Assembly: GCA_014584575.1 (NCBI GenBank)
Contig: JACTMP010000011.1
Coordinates: 62,001 to 126,000, forward strand
Reading direction: 5' to 3'
From: Chloroflexota bacterium
GTDB lineage: Bacteria > Chloroflexota > Anaerolineae > Promineifilales > Promineifilaceae
Length of the DNA: 64,000 nt
Shown: piece after piece, positions 6,957-15,630 of the stretch
Position numbering within the stretch: position 1 is the stretch's first letter
How the letters are laid out: each line of letters opens with the position of its first letter
Translations under genes and position numbers: made by a program
The notes under the pieces: model-generated
What the model was told of the DNA's origin: nothing
The model's database searches: none
What the model saw: the letters and a program-made list of their open reading frames with translations, nothing else

Positions 6957-8804
6957 ATGAACATCAGACCCGCCCGCCCCACCGACATTCCCGGCATTTT
7001 AGAACTGCTGAATGAACATGCCCGCCGCGGGGATGTGCTGCCGCGCAGTGCGGCTTCCATTGAGCAAACATTGGCGGATTGGCTGGTGGGGGTATGGGAC
7101 GGCCGTGTCATTGCCTGCGTCTCCCTGCTCTTTTATACCGAAGCGCTGGCCGAAGTGCGTTCGCTGGCGGTGCATGACGAGGTGAAGGGGCAGGGCTGGG
7201 GCAGCACCATCGTCAAGGAGTTGATTGTGCAGGCACGGCAGCGCGGTGTGCCCACCCTGTTTGCCCTCACCCGCGCCGTCAAATTTTTCCAGAGCGTCGG
7301 TTTCAGCGTCACCAGCATGGAACGCTTCCCGGAAAAGGTGTACCGCGACTGTGTGCAGTGCCCGGTAAGACATGCCTGTGATGAAACGGCCGTTGTGCTT
7401 CATCTCAATGCGCCGATACAGGAGAGATTGGAGATTAGAGATTGGAGATTGGGCAATCCCTTCATCTCCAATCTCCCAATCTCTCAATCTCTCAATCACC
7501 CAATTACCCCAGAAGGAGAATTTCTCATGCCCAAGAAAAAAGAAAGACCGCAAATTAACAAAGTCGTCCTGGCCTACTCCGGTGGGCTGGACACCAGCGT
7601 CATTGTGCCCTGGCTGCGCGAAAATTATGGCTGTGAAGTCATCTGTTTTTGCGCCAACCTGGGCCAGGGCGACCAGGAATTGGCCGGACTGACGGAAAAG
7701 GCACTCGCCAGCGGCGCGAGCAAGGTGTACGTGGAAGATTTGCGCCACGAATTTGCCAAAGATTTCCTCTTTCCGATGATGCAGGCGGGGGCGATTTATG
7801 AGCGCCGCTATTTGCTGGGCACGTCGGTGGCCCGGCCACTCATTGCCAAGTGGCAGGTAGCCATTGCCGAAGCGGAAGGGGCCGATGCCGTCGCGCATGG
7901 GGCCACCGGCAAGGGCAATGACCAGGTGCGCTTTGAATTGACCTACAAGGCACTCAATCCCACGCTGACCGTCATCGCTCCCTGGCGTGAATGGGACATC
8001 CGCTCGCGGGAAGATGCGCTGGCCTATGCCCGTAAACACAACGTGCCCGTCACCCAGACGGAGAAATCCATCTACAGCCGGGATGCCAACCTGTGGCATC
8101 TATCACATGAGGGCGGCATTTTGGAAGACCCGGCGCAGGAGCCGGAAGAGGTGATGTACCAGCTTTCCGTTTCGCCGGAAGCGGCCCCGGATGCGGCGGA
8201 GGTGGTGAGGATTGATTTTGAGAAGGGGATACCAACGGCCGTGAATGACGTGCAAATGCCCCCGGCGGCTATCATTGAAAAGCTGAATGAACTGGGGGCC
8301 AAACATGGCATTGGCCGGATTGACCTGGTGGAAAATCGGCTGGTGGGCATGAAGTCACATGGCGTGTATGAGACGCCCGGCGGCACCATTTTGTACGCCG
8401 CCCACCACGAATTGGAAACGCTGTGCCTGGATCGGGACACGATGCACTACAAAGAGCAGCAGGCGGTACGCTACGCGGAACTGGTGTATGATGGCAAATG
8501 GTACACCTTCTTGCGGGAGGCGATGCAGGCGTTTGTGGACAAAACGCAGGAAACGGTAACGGGTTGGGTGAAGTTGAAGCTGTATAAGGGGAATGTGATC
8601 GTGAACGGCCGTTACAGCCCGCACAGCCTCTACCGCGAAGATTTTGCCACCTTTGGCCAGGAAGATGTGTATGATCAGTCGGACGCGGTGGGTTTTATCA
8701 CCCTGTTTGGCCTGCAAATGAAGGTGCGGGCGATGATGGAGGTGAGCGACGGCGGTAAAACCCGCTACGCCGCGCCAGACTATTCTAAGTTCAAACGGGA
8801 TTAA
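6957..8804 (+). CDS. ArgA-like N-acetylglutamate synthase fused in frame to argininosuccinate synthase
   Basis: A continuous frame of 615 residues. Residues 1 to about 160 are a short GNAT-type N-acetylglutamate synthase: [17 protein letters not shown] is the acetyl-CoA loop, and KFFQSVGF and [17 protein letters not shown] are typical of the short ArgA forms. Residues about 161-190 are translated from an AGATTGGAGATT palindrome (7421-7505). From residue 191 the sequence is a complete argininosuccinate synthase. No stop codon separates them, yet argG retains its own start and a good ribosome-binding site, so both a fusion and a separate ArgG may be made. The in-frame start at 6918 adds only repeat-encoded residues. 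Confidence 0.7.
   Translation: MNIRPARPTDIPGILELLNEHARRGDVLPRSAASIEQTLADWLVGVWDGRVIACVSLLFYTEALAEVRSLAVHDEVKGQGWGSTIVKELIVQARQRGVPTLFALTRAVKFFQSVGFSVTSMERFPEKVYRDCVQCPVRHACDETAVVLHLNAPIQERLEIRDWRLGNPFISNLPISQSLNHPITPEGEFLMPKKKERPQINKVVLAYSGGLDTSVIVPWLRENYGCEVICFCANLGQGDQELAGLTEKALASGASKVYVEDLRHEFAKDFLFPMMQAGAIYERRYLLGTSVARPLIAKWQVAIAEAEGADAVAHGATGKGNDQVRFELTYKALNPTLTVIAPWREWDIRSREDALAYARKHNVPVTQTEKSIYSRDANLWHLSHEGGILEDPAQEPEEVMYQLSVSPEAAPDAAEVVRIDFEKGIPTAVNDVQMPPAAIIEKLNELGAKHGIGRIDLVENRLVGMKSHGVYETPGGTILYAAHHELETLCLDRDTMHYKEQQAVRYAELVYDGKWYTFLREAMQAFVDKTQETVTGWVKLKLYKGNVIVNGRYSPHSLYREDFATFGQEDVYDQSDAVGFITLFGLQMKVRAMMEVSDGGKTRYAAPDYSKFKRD
7421..7505. repeat. AGATTGGAGATT-family palindrome joining argA and argG
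   Basis: Direct GAGATTGGAGATTAGAGATT-type units followed by complementary CTCCAATCTCCCAATCTC units. Translated in the argA frame as a linker containing [12 protein letters not shown]. It has evidently replaced the argA stop codon. Confidence 0.85.
7527..8804 (+). CDS. argG: Argininosuccinate synthase
   Basis: Condenses citrulline and aspartate with ATP to argininosuccinate. 425 residues from ATG 7527, which follows AGAAGGAG at 7511-7518. The ATP-binding P-loop of the PP-ATPase fold is [19 protein letters not shown]. Other family signatures are [14 protein letters not shown] and [15 protein letters not shown], and the conserved [14 protein letters not shown] follows. The length fits the family. 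Its frame is open upstream into the acetyltransferase gene. It shares the arg cluster with argC, B, D, J and H. Confidence 0.95.
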   Translation: MPKKKERPQINKVVLAYSGGLDTSVIVPWLRENYGCEVICFCANLGQGDQELAGLTEKALASGASKVYVEDLRHEFAKDFLFPMMQAGAIYERRYLLGTSVARPLIAKWQVAIAEAEGADAVAHGATGKGNDQVRFELTYKALNPTLTVIAPWREWDIRSREDALAYARKHNVPVTQTEKSIYSRDANLWHLSHEGGILEDPAQEPEEVMYQLSVSPEAAPDAAEVVRIDFEKGIPTAVNDVQMPPAAIIEKLNELGAKHGIGRIDLVENRLVGMKSHGVYETPGGTILYAAHHELETLCLDRDTMHYKEQQAVRYAELVYDGKWYTFLREAMQAFVDKTQETVTGWVKLKLYKGNVIVNGRYSPHSLYREDFATFGQEDVYDQSDAVGFITLFGLQMKVRAMMEVSDGGKTRYAAPDYSKFKRD

Positions 8805-8891
8805 TTAACCACGGATCAGACGGATTGAACAGATAGGCACGGATAAGAAAAATCCGTACCCATCCGTTCAATCCGTGACATCCGTGGTTAA
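8805..8891. repeat. Long palindrome TTAACCACGGAT...ATCCGTGGTTAA
   Basis: Arms built from CCACGGATCAGACGGATTGAAC and its approximate complement. It begins at the argG stop codon and runs to just before argJ. It could form an extended hairpin in mRNA. Confidence 0.75.
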
Positions 8892-8909
8892 TTTCTTTTG
8901 TGAGGTGAT

Positions 8910-10157
8910 ATGTTCAATCTGTTGCCGCAAGGAAGTGTCACCAGCCCGGCGGGATTCACGGCCGTTGCCGTGCCAGCCGGTTTGAAAAAAGAAAACCAGC
9001 TTGACTTAGCCATTGTCTACTCAGAACAAGAGTGTCATTGTGCGGCTGTGTTCACCACCAATCAGGTGGTGGCCGCGCCGGTTATTGTGGATCGGGAAAC
9101 GCTGGCAATGAACAACACGGCCGTGCGCGCCATCGTCGCCAATGCCAAAAACGCCAATGCCTGCACGGGTGAGCCGGGGCTGGCCAATGCGCGGGAAACG
9201 CAGCGGTTGGCAGCAGCAGCCCTGGGCATCCGGCCCGATCAGGTGCTGCTGCTTTCCACTGGCGTGATTGGCGTGCCGCTGCCGATGGAGAAGATACGGG
9301 CGGGGGTGGAAACGGCCGTGGAGATTCTTCAACGCGAAGCCGCGGAGGCGCAAAGGGGTGGAGGGATAGAGGCGGCGCGGGCGATTATGACGACGGATAC
9401 ACGACCGAAACATCTGGCGGTGGCGGTGGAGTTGCCCGGCGGGGGGTTGGTGACGATTGGTGGGATGGCGAAGGGGGCGGGCATGATTCACCCCAATATG
9501 GCGACGATGTTGGCGGTGATTACGACCGACGCGCAGGTTGCGCCGGAGGTGTTGGATGGGTTGTTGGGCACGGCCGTACATCAATCGTTCAACCGCATTA
9601 GCGTGGACGGCGATACCAGCACCAATGACACGGTGCTGCTGCTGGCGAATGGGGCGCGGGGCACGGCCGTTGCCGATGCCCAAAGCCGCGCCCTGTTTGC
9701 TGAAGCTCTCACCTTTGTTTGTACCGAACTGGCAAAGATGATTGTCAAGGATGGCGAGGGGGCCACCAAGTTTGTGGAAATCCAGGTGACGGGTGCGGCT
9801 ACGGATGCCAACGCGCACGCCATCGCCAATACCATTGCCACTTCGCCGCTGGTAAAGACGGCGTTTGCGGGCAGCGACCCCAACTGGGGGCGCATCCTGG
9901 CAGCGGCGGGACGGGCGGGCATCCCCTTTGACCAGAATCAAACTAACCTGTGGGTTGGCATCCCCGGTACGGAACAGTACCAGTTGGTGGCGCAGGGCAC
10001 GCCAACCGCTTATCAAGAAGCGGATGCGGCACACGTTTTTGCCCAGCCGGAATTTCAGGTACAGTTGCAAGTGGGGATGGGAATGGGTACGGCCGTTGTC
10101 TGGACGTGTGACCTGAGCCATGACTATGTGAGCATCAATGCCGATTACCGGACGTAG
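8910..10157 (+). CDS. argJ: Glutamate N-acetyltransferase / N-acetylglutamate synthase (ArgJ)
   Basis: Transfers acetyl from N-acetylornithine to glutamate, recycling the acetyl group; some members also use acetyl-CoA. 415 residues, normal length. The self-cleavage site is visible as GMIHPNMATMLAVITTDAQ, where the threonine after MA becomes the N-terminal nucleophile of the beta chain. The GSDPNWGRI motif lies near residue 325. With an ArgA-like synthase also present, the acetyl group can be both supplied and recycled. ATG 8910 follows GTGAGGTG. Confidence 0.93.
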   Translation: MFNLLPQGSVTSPAGFTAVAVPAGLKKENQLDLAIVYSEQECHCAAVFTTNQVVAAPVIVDRETLAMNNTAVRAIVANAKNANACTGEPGLANARETQRLAAAALGIRPDQVLLLSTGVIGVPLPMEKIRAGVETAVEILQREAAEAQRGGGIEAARAIMTTDTRPKHLAVAVELPGGGLVTIGGMAKGAGMIHPNMATMLAVITTDAQVAPEVLDGLLGTAVHQSFNRISVDGDTSTNDTVLLLANGARGTAVADAQSRALFAEALTFVCTELAKMIVKDGEGATKFVEIQVTGAATDANAHAIANTIATSPLVKTAFAGSDPNWGRILAAAGRAGIPFDQNQTNLWVGIPGTEQYQLVAQGTPTAYQEADAAHVFAQPEFQVQLQVGMGMGTAVVWTCDLSHDYVSINADYRT

Positions 10158-10158
10158 G

Positions 10159-10245
10159 ATGGTAATCCGTAAACCGTAACCCGTTATCGGTAACCCGTTA
10201 TCGGTTTACGGTTTACGGGTCACGGATCACGGGTCACGGATTACG
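10159..10245. repeat. GTAATCCGTAAACCGTAACC-type palindrome
   Basis: Left arm of GTAATCCGTAAACCG-like units and right arm CGGTTTACGGTTTACGGG plus GTCACGGAT units. A diverged relative of the GGTAATCGG family, lying between argJ and the small membrane protein gene. Confidence 0.7.
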
Positions 10246-10264
10246 AAAAGAACGAGGTATTTCA

Positions 10265-10474
10265 GTGAACTTGTTAGACATAGCCATCGTCGCCTGGGGA
10301 GTGTATGAACTGTTTGGTATTACGGTGAAACCGGGGTTTTACTGGGAGCGCAGTCGCCGGATGCAACTGGCCCGCGCCCGTTTAGGCGACCGGAATACAA
10401 CCATTTTGTATCTCTTCCTGGCGTTGCTGCTAGTGGGCTTTGGTTTGTGGAGTTTGTTTTTGCGGGGCGGGTGA
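10265..10474 (+). CDS. Small membrane protein of unknown function
   Basis: 69 residues starting at GTG 10265, preceded by AACGAGG. It has a hydrophobic N-terminal segment (LLDIAIVAWGVYELFG), a charged middle (RSRRMQLARARLGDRN) and a C-terminal transmembrane helix (TILYLFLALLLVGFGLWSLF). No family is recognised. It follows argJ and may be the last gene of that transcript before the restriction-modification genes. Confidence 0.55.
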   Translation: MNLLDIAIVAWGVYELFGITVKPGFYWERSRRMQLARARLGDRNTTILYLFLALLLVGFGLWSLFLRGG

Positions 10475-10607
10475 GGTTGATCCAAGAAGGGTGCGAAGGT
10501 TGTTGGAGACAAATGCGTCTCAATTGCAAAATTTTTCGCCGAACTCAAAACATGCGTTCTAGGAAAAATCATGTTAAACTGAAGGAAAGCCAGATGGAGA
10601 ATGAAAG

Positions 10608-11714
10608 ATGAATTCAACCAATGGTATTAAAACCACGTTTAACATTGATAGAATGCCACTTCACTTACAGTCGCGCATGGCCGAACTGTATGAGGCCGAT
10701 GCTGAGATTGACAATGCGCTTTGCTCCAATCAAATCCATCATGGTGACGCCCGCCTGTTATTGCCCCGCATTACGCCCAACAGCATCGCTCTAAGCATCT
10801 GGTCGCCGCCTTACTTTGTGGGTAAGGAGTACGAAGCCTATCTGACATTTCAGGATTGGCAGCAGCTTTTGGCCGAGGTCATAAACCTGCACTTTCCCAT
10901 CATTGCGCCAGGGGGATTTTTGGTGATCAACATCGCTGACATTCTCGTCTTTGAAGACGCCACGATGCCGCAGATTCAGGCAGAAGTTGTCAGTCGGCGG
11001 GGTTCGGCCGTTACCCGCGAAGATGTCTTGCGTGTTCAGGCTGAACATCCTGATTTTAACCGCTACCAGATAGCGCAACTGCTGGGATGCAGCGAGCAAA
11101 CCGTTGATCGCCGTCTGAATGGGAATAACATTCGTGGCGGCAAATATGAACCTCAGACCCGCGTCAAGATTGTGGGTGGTTTAATTGAACAATGGGGCTT
11201 AGAGGCTGGGTTTTACCCCTATGACCGGCGAGTGTGGGTAAAAGATGCTGCCTGGGAAAATTCACGCTGGCACAGTCTGTCTTATAAATCTGTAGATGAA
11301 TTTGAATATCTGTATGTTTTTTGGAAACCGGGCATAACGAAGGTGGATCGGCAGCGGTTGAGCCGCGAGGAGTGGCGGGACTGGGGATCGCGGGGTGTGT
11401 GGCAGATTCCCTCGGTAAGAGCAAACGATGATCATGAAGCCAAATTCCCGCTGGAACTGCCCCGCCGTTTTATAAAACTGCTGACAGAACCGGATGATAT
11501 TGTGCTGGATTGTTTCATGGGCAGCGGCACAACGGCGTTGGCAGCCTTGAGTTTGGAACGACGTTATTTGGGAATTGAGTTAGAAGAGAAGTACGTGAGG
11601 TTAGCCAGGCAGAAGATTGGTGAATCCCCCGAAGTTCTCTCACCGAATCCAGACGACAAAACGACAGACCAGGGGTTTCAACCACGTTTATTGCGAGAAT
11701 CCTATGCTCCTTGA
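10608..11714 (+). CDS. Type II DNA methyltransferase (N4-cytosine type), SfiI-like system
   Basis: 368 residues with motif IV SPPY at 66-69 and the SAM-binding motif I DCFMGSGTT at 301-309. The order IV before I defines the beta class, and SPPY rather than DPPY is typical of N4-cytosine methylases. Residues about 148-172 contain a helix-turn-helix-like stretch (YQIAQLLGCSEQTVDRRL) that may belong to target recognition or self-regulation. The next gene, overlapping by 11 bp, is an SfiI-like endonuclease, so this should protect a GGCC-containing site. No ACGGCCGT octamer was found within this gene, unlike its neighbours. Confidence 0.85.
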   Translation: MNSTNGIKTTFNIDRMPLHLQSRMAELYEADAEIDNALCSNQIHHGDARLLLPRITPNSIALSIWSPPYFVGKEYEAYLTFQDWQQLLAEVINLHFPIIAPGGFLVINIADILVFEDATMPQIQAEVVSRRGSAVTREDVLRVQAEHPDFNRYQIAQLLGCSEQTVDRRLNGNNIRGGKYEPQTRVKIVGGLIEQWGLEAGFYPYDRRVWVKDAAWENSRWHSLSYKSVDEFEYLYVFWKPGITKVDRQRLSREEWRDWGSRGVWQIPSVRANDDHEAKFPLELPRRFIKLLTEPDDIVLDCFMGSGTTALAALSLERRYLGIELEEKYVRLARQKIGESPEVLSPNPDDKTTDQGFQPRLLRESYAP

Positions 11715-12417
11715 TCCATGGCAACTATCACAAGATTTAGATCGGCTGGAAGATATTGAAAAGGCATCGCTGCGTTTGGTGGTGCAGGCAATTTATGATT
11801 ATCGGGAAACGGCCGTACTCATCTTCCAGGAAGAGAGCGACCTGGTAGCGGATATTGGTGAAGATATTACTCGTGAGGCGCTTGACCGGATGGGGATGGC
11901 GCGTATTGATCAACGATTGTTTGGCAAGATTGACTACAAACGCGCGCGGTATCTCTTTCACCCCGATTATGCGGTCAAACAGGCTTTATTTGTGGATTCC
12001 AAAGCAGAAAAGCTGGAGGGGCAGCGTACAGCAACGCTACAAACCTCCCAATTCTCGATGGTAGTGCGCCAGATACGCGCCGGAGAGCAGATTGAGGTGG
12101 CCGGTTCATTGCCACCGATTTTCACCGTTCGTGACGATGACTACATCACCACAACGATTTTTGTGAAGTACAACTATGTGGAGACAGTCGCGGGCAACAC
12201 CTTGAAATCCATAACTGTTACGGCCGTGCCCAATGGCCTGTTACAGGAGCGATACAATCCCACAGCCGAAGATGGCATCTGGTTGGCCGGTAGAAACGCA
12301 CCCACACGGGGTGAGTTGTTTAGAGTGCGCCTGTCATTCTCCCTATTGCGGAAAAAATGTAGTTGGCGAGTGCAAAATATCCCTGTCTCATCTCTCCCTT
12401 TTACCTGGAACAATTGA
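11704..12417 (+). CDS. SfiI-like type IIF restriction endonuclease
   Basis: 237 residues from ATG 11704, which overlaps the methylase stop. Several blocks match SfiI as I remember it: LFGKIDYKRARYL, LFVDSKAEK, TTTIFVKYNY and LQERYNP, then APTRGELFRVR. The catalytic residues correspond to D77 of IDYK and D98/K100 of VDSK. SfiI is a tetramer that cuts GGCCNNNNNGGCC only after binding two sites. All key residues are present, so the enzyme looks intact. The in-frame start at 11617 lies inside the methylase gene and is unlikely. Inserted between argJ and argH. Confidence 0.82.
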   Translation: MLLDPWQLSQDLDRLEDIEKASLRLVVQAIYDYRETAVLIFQEESDLVADIGEDITREALDRMGMARIDQRLFGKIDYKRARYLFHPDYAVKQALFVDSKAEKLEGQRTATLQTSQFSMVVRQIRAGEQIEVAGSLPPIFTVRDDDYITTTIFVKYNYVETVAGNTLKSITVTAVPNGLLQERYNPTAEDGIWLAGRNAPTRGELFRVRLSFSLLRKKCSWRVQNIPVSSLPFTWNN

Positions 12418-12426
12418 AGGAACAAC

Positions 12427-13806
12427 ATGAGCAAATTATGGGGCGGACGGTTCGCCAGAGAGACGGATGCGTTGGTGCATGAATTGAATGCCAGCCTGCC
12501 TTTTGACCGGCGGCTCTATGCCGAAGATAGTCGCGGCAGCATGGCCTGGGCGCGGGCGCTGGTGGGGGCCGGTGTGTTGACACCGGCCGAAGCGGAAACG
12601 ATTGTGGCCGGGCTGGCGCAGGTGCAGGCGGAGTTTGAAAACGGGTCGTTTGTGTTTGCGGCGGGGGATGAGGATATTCACACGGCCGTTGAACGCCGTC
12701 TCACCGAAATTGTGGGGGATGTGGGCGGCAAGCTGCACACGGGGCGCAGCCGCAATGACCAGGTGGCGACCGATTTCCGCCTGTGGGTGATGGGGGCGAT
12801 AGACCATCTGCAAGAGTATCTGGCCGATTTGCAAAACGCGCTGGTGGACAGCGCCGCCGCCAATTTACACCTGCCGATGCCCGGTTATACCCACTTGCAG
12901 CACGCGCAGCCGGTGACGTGGGGGCATTGGGTGTTGTCCCATTTCTGGCCGTTGGTGCGGGACCGGGAAAGGCTGGCGCAGGTGCGGGGGCACACGGCCG
13001 TACTCCCCCTCGGTTCCGGCGCGTTGGCGGGCACAGCTTATCCGGTGGACCGGGAATGGCTGGCGCGGGAGTTGGGGTTTACGGCCGTGAGCCAGAACAG
13101 CCTGGACGCCGTTTCTGACAGGGATTTTGCCGCCGATTTTCTGTATGCGGCGGCCATGATTGGCCTGCACCTCAGCCGGCTGGCCGAGCAGTTGGTCTTG
13201 TTTAGCAGTGCCGAATTTGGTTTTGTGCGGCTGGATGATGGCTACAGCACCGGCAGCAGCCTGATGCCCCAAAAGAAAAACCCGGACACACTGGAACTGA
13301 CACGCGGCAAGGCGGGGCGGCTGGTAGGCCACCTCACCGGGCTGCTGACCACGCTCAAAGGGCTGCCCTCCAGCTATGACAAGGATTTACAGGAGGACAA
13401 GGAGCCGGTGTTTGATGCTTTTGATACCCTGCGGCTGACTTTGCCCATTATGGCCGGGTTGATGCGCACGTTGACGCTGCGCCCGGAGCGCATGGCGGCA
13501 CAGCTAGAGCCGGGACTGCTGGCGACCGATTTAGCCGATTATCTGGTGAAGCGGGGCGTCCCCTTCCGGCAGGCGCATCATCTGGTGGGGCAGGTGGTGC
13601 AGTTGGCAGAACAAAAAGGGGTGAATCTGACGGAGCTAACGGTGGCGGAGTTGCAAACAGTAAGTGGGGTATTTGGGGAGGATGTCACGGCCGTGTTCCA
13701 CATCACATCTTCCCTATCAAACCGAAATATCACGGGGGGCACGTCGCCGGAGGCATTGGCAAACCAGTTAGCAGCGGCGCGCACGGCCGTTGCCCGTAAC
13801 CCGTAA
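12427..13806 (+). CDS. argH: Argininosuccinate lyase
   Basis: Last step of arginine synthesis, splitting argininosuccinate into arginine and fumarate. 459 residues. Visible family motifs: the N-terminal KLWGGRF, AGDEDIHTAVE, LHTGRSRNDQVATD, GYTHLQHAQPVTWGHW and the signature GSSLMPQKKNPD. ATG 12427 follows GAAGGAACAAC. It lies 10 bp after the endonuclease gene and would be co-transcribed with the restriction-modification pair. Confidence 0.96.
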   Translation: MSKLWGGRFARETDALVHELNASLPFDRRLYAEDSRGSMAWARALVGAGVLTPAEAETIVAGLAQVQAEFENGSFVFAAGDEDIHTAVERRLTEIVGDVGGKLHTGRSRNDQVATDFRLWVMGAIDHLQEYLADLQNALVDSAAANLHLPMPGYTHLQHAQPVTWGHWVLSHFWPLVRDRERLAQVRGHTAVLPLGSGALAGTAYPVDREWLARELGFTAVSQNSLDAVSDRDFAADFLYAAAMIGLHLSRLAEQLVLFSSAEFGFVRLDDGYSTGSSLMPQKKNPDTLELTRGKAGRLVGHLTGLLTTLKGLPSSYDKDLQEDKEPVFDAFDTLRLTLPIMAGLMRTLTLRPERMAAQLEPGLLATDLADYLVKRGVPFRQAHHLVGQVVQLAEQKGVNLTELTVAELQTVSGVFGEDVTAVFHITSSLSNRNITGGTSPEALANQLAAARTAVARNP

Positions 13807-13838
13807 TCCGTGAACCGTAATCGGATGACGGATTACGA
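13799..13838. repeat. GTAATCCGTGAACCGTAATC repeat between convergent genes
   Basis: GTAATCCGTGAACCG faces a TGACGGATTACG arm. It separates the ends of argH (+) and a response regulator (-), and may serve as a weak bidirectional terminator. It has no T-run. Confidence 0.6.
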
Positions 13839-14222
13839 ATTCTCAACCACCGGCACACCGGCTAACAGATCGGTGATTGTTTGCACCAGTTCCGGTTTGG
13901 AGATGGGTTTGGTCATGTAGCGGTCGGCGCCAGCTTGCAGACCGGCGCGCACGGCTTCCACCTGGGTACGGGCACTCAAAAGGATGATGGGCAAATCGGC
14001 TGTCTCCGGTTGGGTACGCAGGATCTGGCAGGCGGTGAACCCATCCAGATTGGGCATCATGACATCCAAAATTACCAGGTCTGGTCGTGAGTCGGCAATC
14101 ATATCCAGCGCCTGCTGCCCGTCCTCCGCTTCCAGAATCGTAAAACCATCACGCTCTAACATCAGGCGCAAGAGCTTGCGGGTCATATCTTCATCATCTA
14201 CCACGAGTACGATTGATGTCAC
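13833..14222 (-). CDS. Single-domain response regulator (CheY-like)
   Basis: 129 residues consisting only of a receiver domain: the acidic pair in LVVDDEDMTRK, the phosphoacceptor in DLVILDVMMPNLDG, the conserved T/S region ILLSA and K in YMTKPISKPEL. GTG 14222 follows AAGGAGAAC and is preferred to an in-frame ATG at 14285. No output domain, so it acts on a partner protein. Divergent from the CpaE-like gene at 14409, which also begins with a receiver domain. Confidence 0.85.
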   Translation of the reverse strand: MTSIVLVVDDEDMTRKLLRLMLERDGFTILEAEDGQQALDMIADSRPDLVILDVMMPNLDGFTACQILRTQPETADLPIILLSARTQVEAVRAGLQAGADRYMTKPISKPELVQTITDLLAGVPVVENS

Positions 14223-14408
14223 GGCCGTTCTCCTTTGTGCTGTCCAGATATTTGTAGACAGCCTTTTGCTTCCATTCACTAACATACGGTAAGCGTATTA
14301 CACCGGGGCTTACAGGGGTACTGACAGTTCAAAAAGTTCACGCGCCATTCACGGCCGTAAACCATACATCGTGAGATTTTGTCAGAAATGCCGTAATATG
14401 CGCCCGTT

Positions 14409-15569
14409 ATGTTCCTTTTCAGCGACAAGTATAGTAATATGGCAGAGGCTGAAATGGAAAACATGCACCCAGAAGTACAAAAAATTCTCATAATTGAAGA
14501 CGAGTTCCCGATGCGGTATCTCATCGAATACCAGTTGAAACAAAACGGGTATGAGGTGAATCTGGCAAAGGATGGGCCGACCGGATTACAGGCGATTACT
14601 CATAGCCGACCAGACCTGGTGCTGCTGGATGTGATGATGCCGGGCATGGATGGTTTTGAAGTATGTACCCATATCAAGAATAACCCCGAAACGGCCGACA
14701 TCCCCGTTATTTTTGTTACGGCCAGCGAGGTGCACGATTATCGGCTGCGGGCATTTGATGTGGGGGCGGCTGAGTACATCACCAAACCGTTTCGGGCTGA
14801 GGATTTGGTACGGCAGATTACAACGGTACTTGATCGTCAACAGGAACCAGATGAAGAAGAGGAAACTGCGACGGCCGTGCCGGAACCGGTCCAGACCGGA
14901 TATGTGGTCTCCCTTTTCAGCCCCAAAGGTGGGGTAGGTGTTACCACCCTGACGATTCAACTGGCCGAAGCCATCGCCTTGCAGGTCGGCCGGCCCAGCG
15001 TCATCATAGATTTAGCTCTGCCGTTAGGTGGTGTAGCGCCGATGTTACGCCTGTTCCCCCGCCATGATATTGTGGAACTGCTGAAAGTTGCGCCAGAGTA
15101 CATTACCTTGAGCATGATTGATGAATTTGCCTTGCGTCACCGCGAGAGCATCTTTGTGATTCCTGCGCCTGGGCGTGTGATAGACCCGGCAATCAGGCCA
15201 AATGTGATCACGCTTAATCACATAACCAAAATTCTGACTGCTGAGGGGCATAATGTTCTGATTGATGTTGGCAGTCAGATAAATCAATGTACAGTGGACA
15301 TATTAAAAAACTCCAAACTGATTCTGGGGATCACTTCCGGCCAACCACTGGCAAACCAGCAGTTAAACACATTTATGGAATCGGCCGACCGGTTAGGGCT
15401 GGATTCCCGCCGCATCTTGCCGGTGATTAATGAGATGGCCGGCCCGGTGCGCGAAATCACCCTGTCGCGGGTGCCTGCCGCCCGCCTCCCTTACACAGGC
15501 GACCCCACAGACACAAAATTGTGGCTGAAACAACAAGGACTGCGGAAATTAGTGTCCTTGTTATATTGA
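14409..15569 (+). CDS. Receiver domain fused to a CpaE/MinD-like ATPase
   Basis: 386 residues. The receiver (about 15-140) has KILIIEDEF, DLVLLDVMMPGMDG and the TKPF lysine. Residues about 165-386 form a ParA/MinD-type domain with the deviant Walker A FSPKGGVGVTTLTIQLAEA and an IIDLALPLGG segment. This REC-ATPase architecture is that of CpaE/TadZ, which position type IV/Tad pilus machinery at the membrane; no pilus genes are seen here. A TAATAT box at 14394-14399, nine bases before ATG, suggests a near-leaderless message. Confidence 0.8.
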   Translation: MFLFSDKYSNMAEAEMENMHPEVQKILIIEDEFPMRYLIEYQLKQNGYEVNLAKDGPTGLQAITHSRPDLVLLDVMMPGMDGFEVCTHIKNNPETADIPVIFVTASEVHDYRLRAFDVGAAEYITKPFRAEDLVRQITTVLDRQQEPDEEEETATAVPEPVQTGYVVSLFSPKGGVGVTTLTIQLAEAIALQVGRPSVIIDLALPLGGVAPMLRLFPRHDIVELLKVAPEYITLSMIDEFALRHRESIFVIPAPGRVIDPAIRPNVITLNHITKILTAEGHNVLIDVGSQINQCTVDILKNSKLILGITSGQPLANQQLNTFMESADRLGLDSRRILPVINEMAGPVREITLSRVPAARLPYTGDPTDTKLWLKQQGLRKLVSLLY

Positions 15570-15572
15570 AAA

Positions 15573-15630
15573 AGAGATTGGGAGATTGTTCCTCTTCTAA
15601 TCTCCCAATCTCTCAATCTCTCAATCTCTT
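15573..15630. repeat. AGATTGGAGATT-family palindrome
   Basis: AGAGATTGGGAGATT facing AATCTCCCAATCTCTC, between the convergent CpaE-like gene and the membrane protein at 15613. The right arm overlaps the 3' end of the latter, encoding its last residues. Confidence 0.8.

Noticed and set aside
7527..8804. ArgG as a pseudogene because of the upstream fusion
   Set aside because: All ArgG motifs, a start codon and a good ribosome-binding site are present; the fusion does not damage it.
9021..10121. A 366-codon ORF on the minus strand opposite argJ
   Set aside because: Complementary frame of a clear argJ; arginine/histidine-rich with no recognisable domain.
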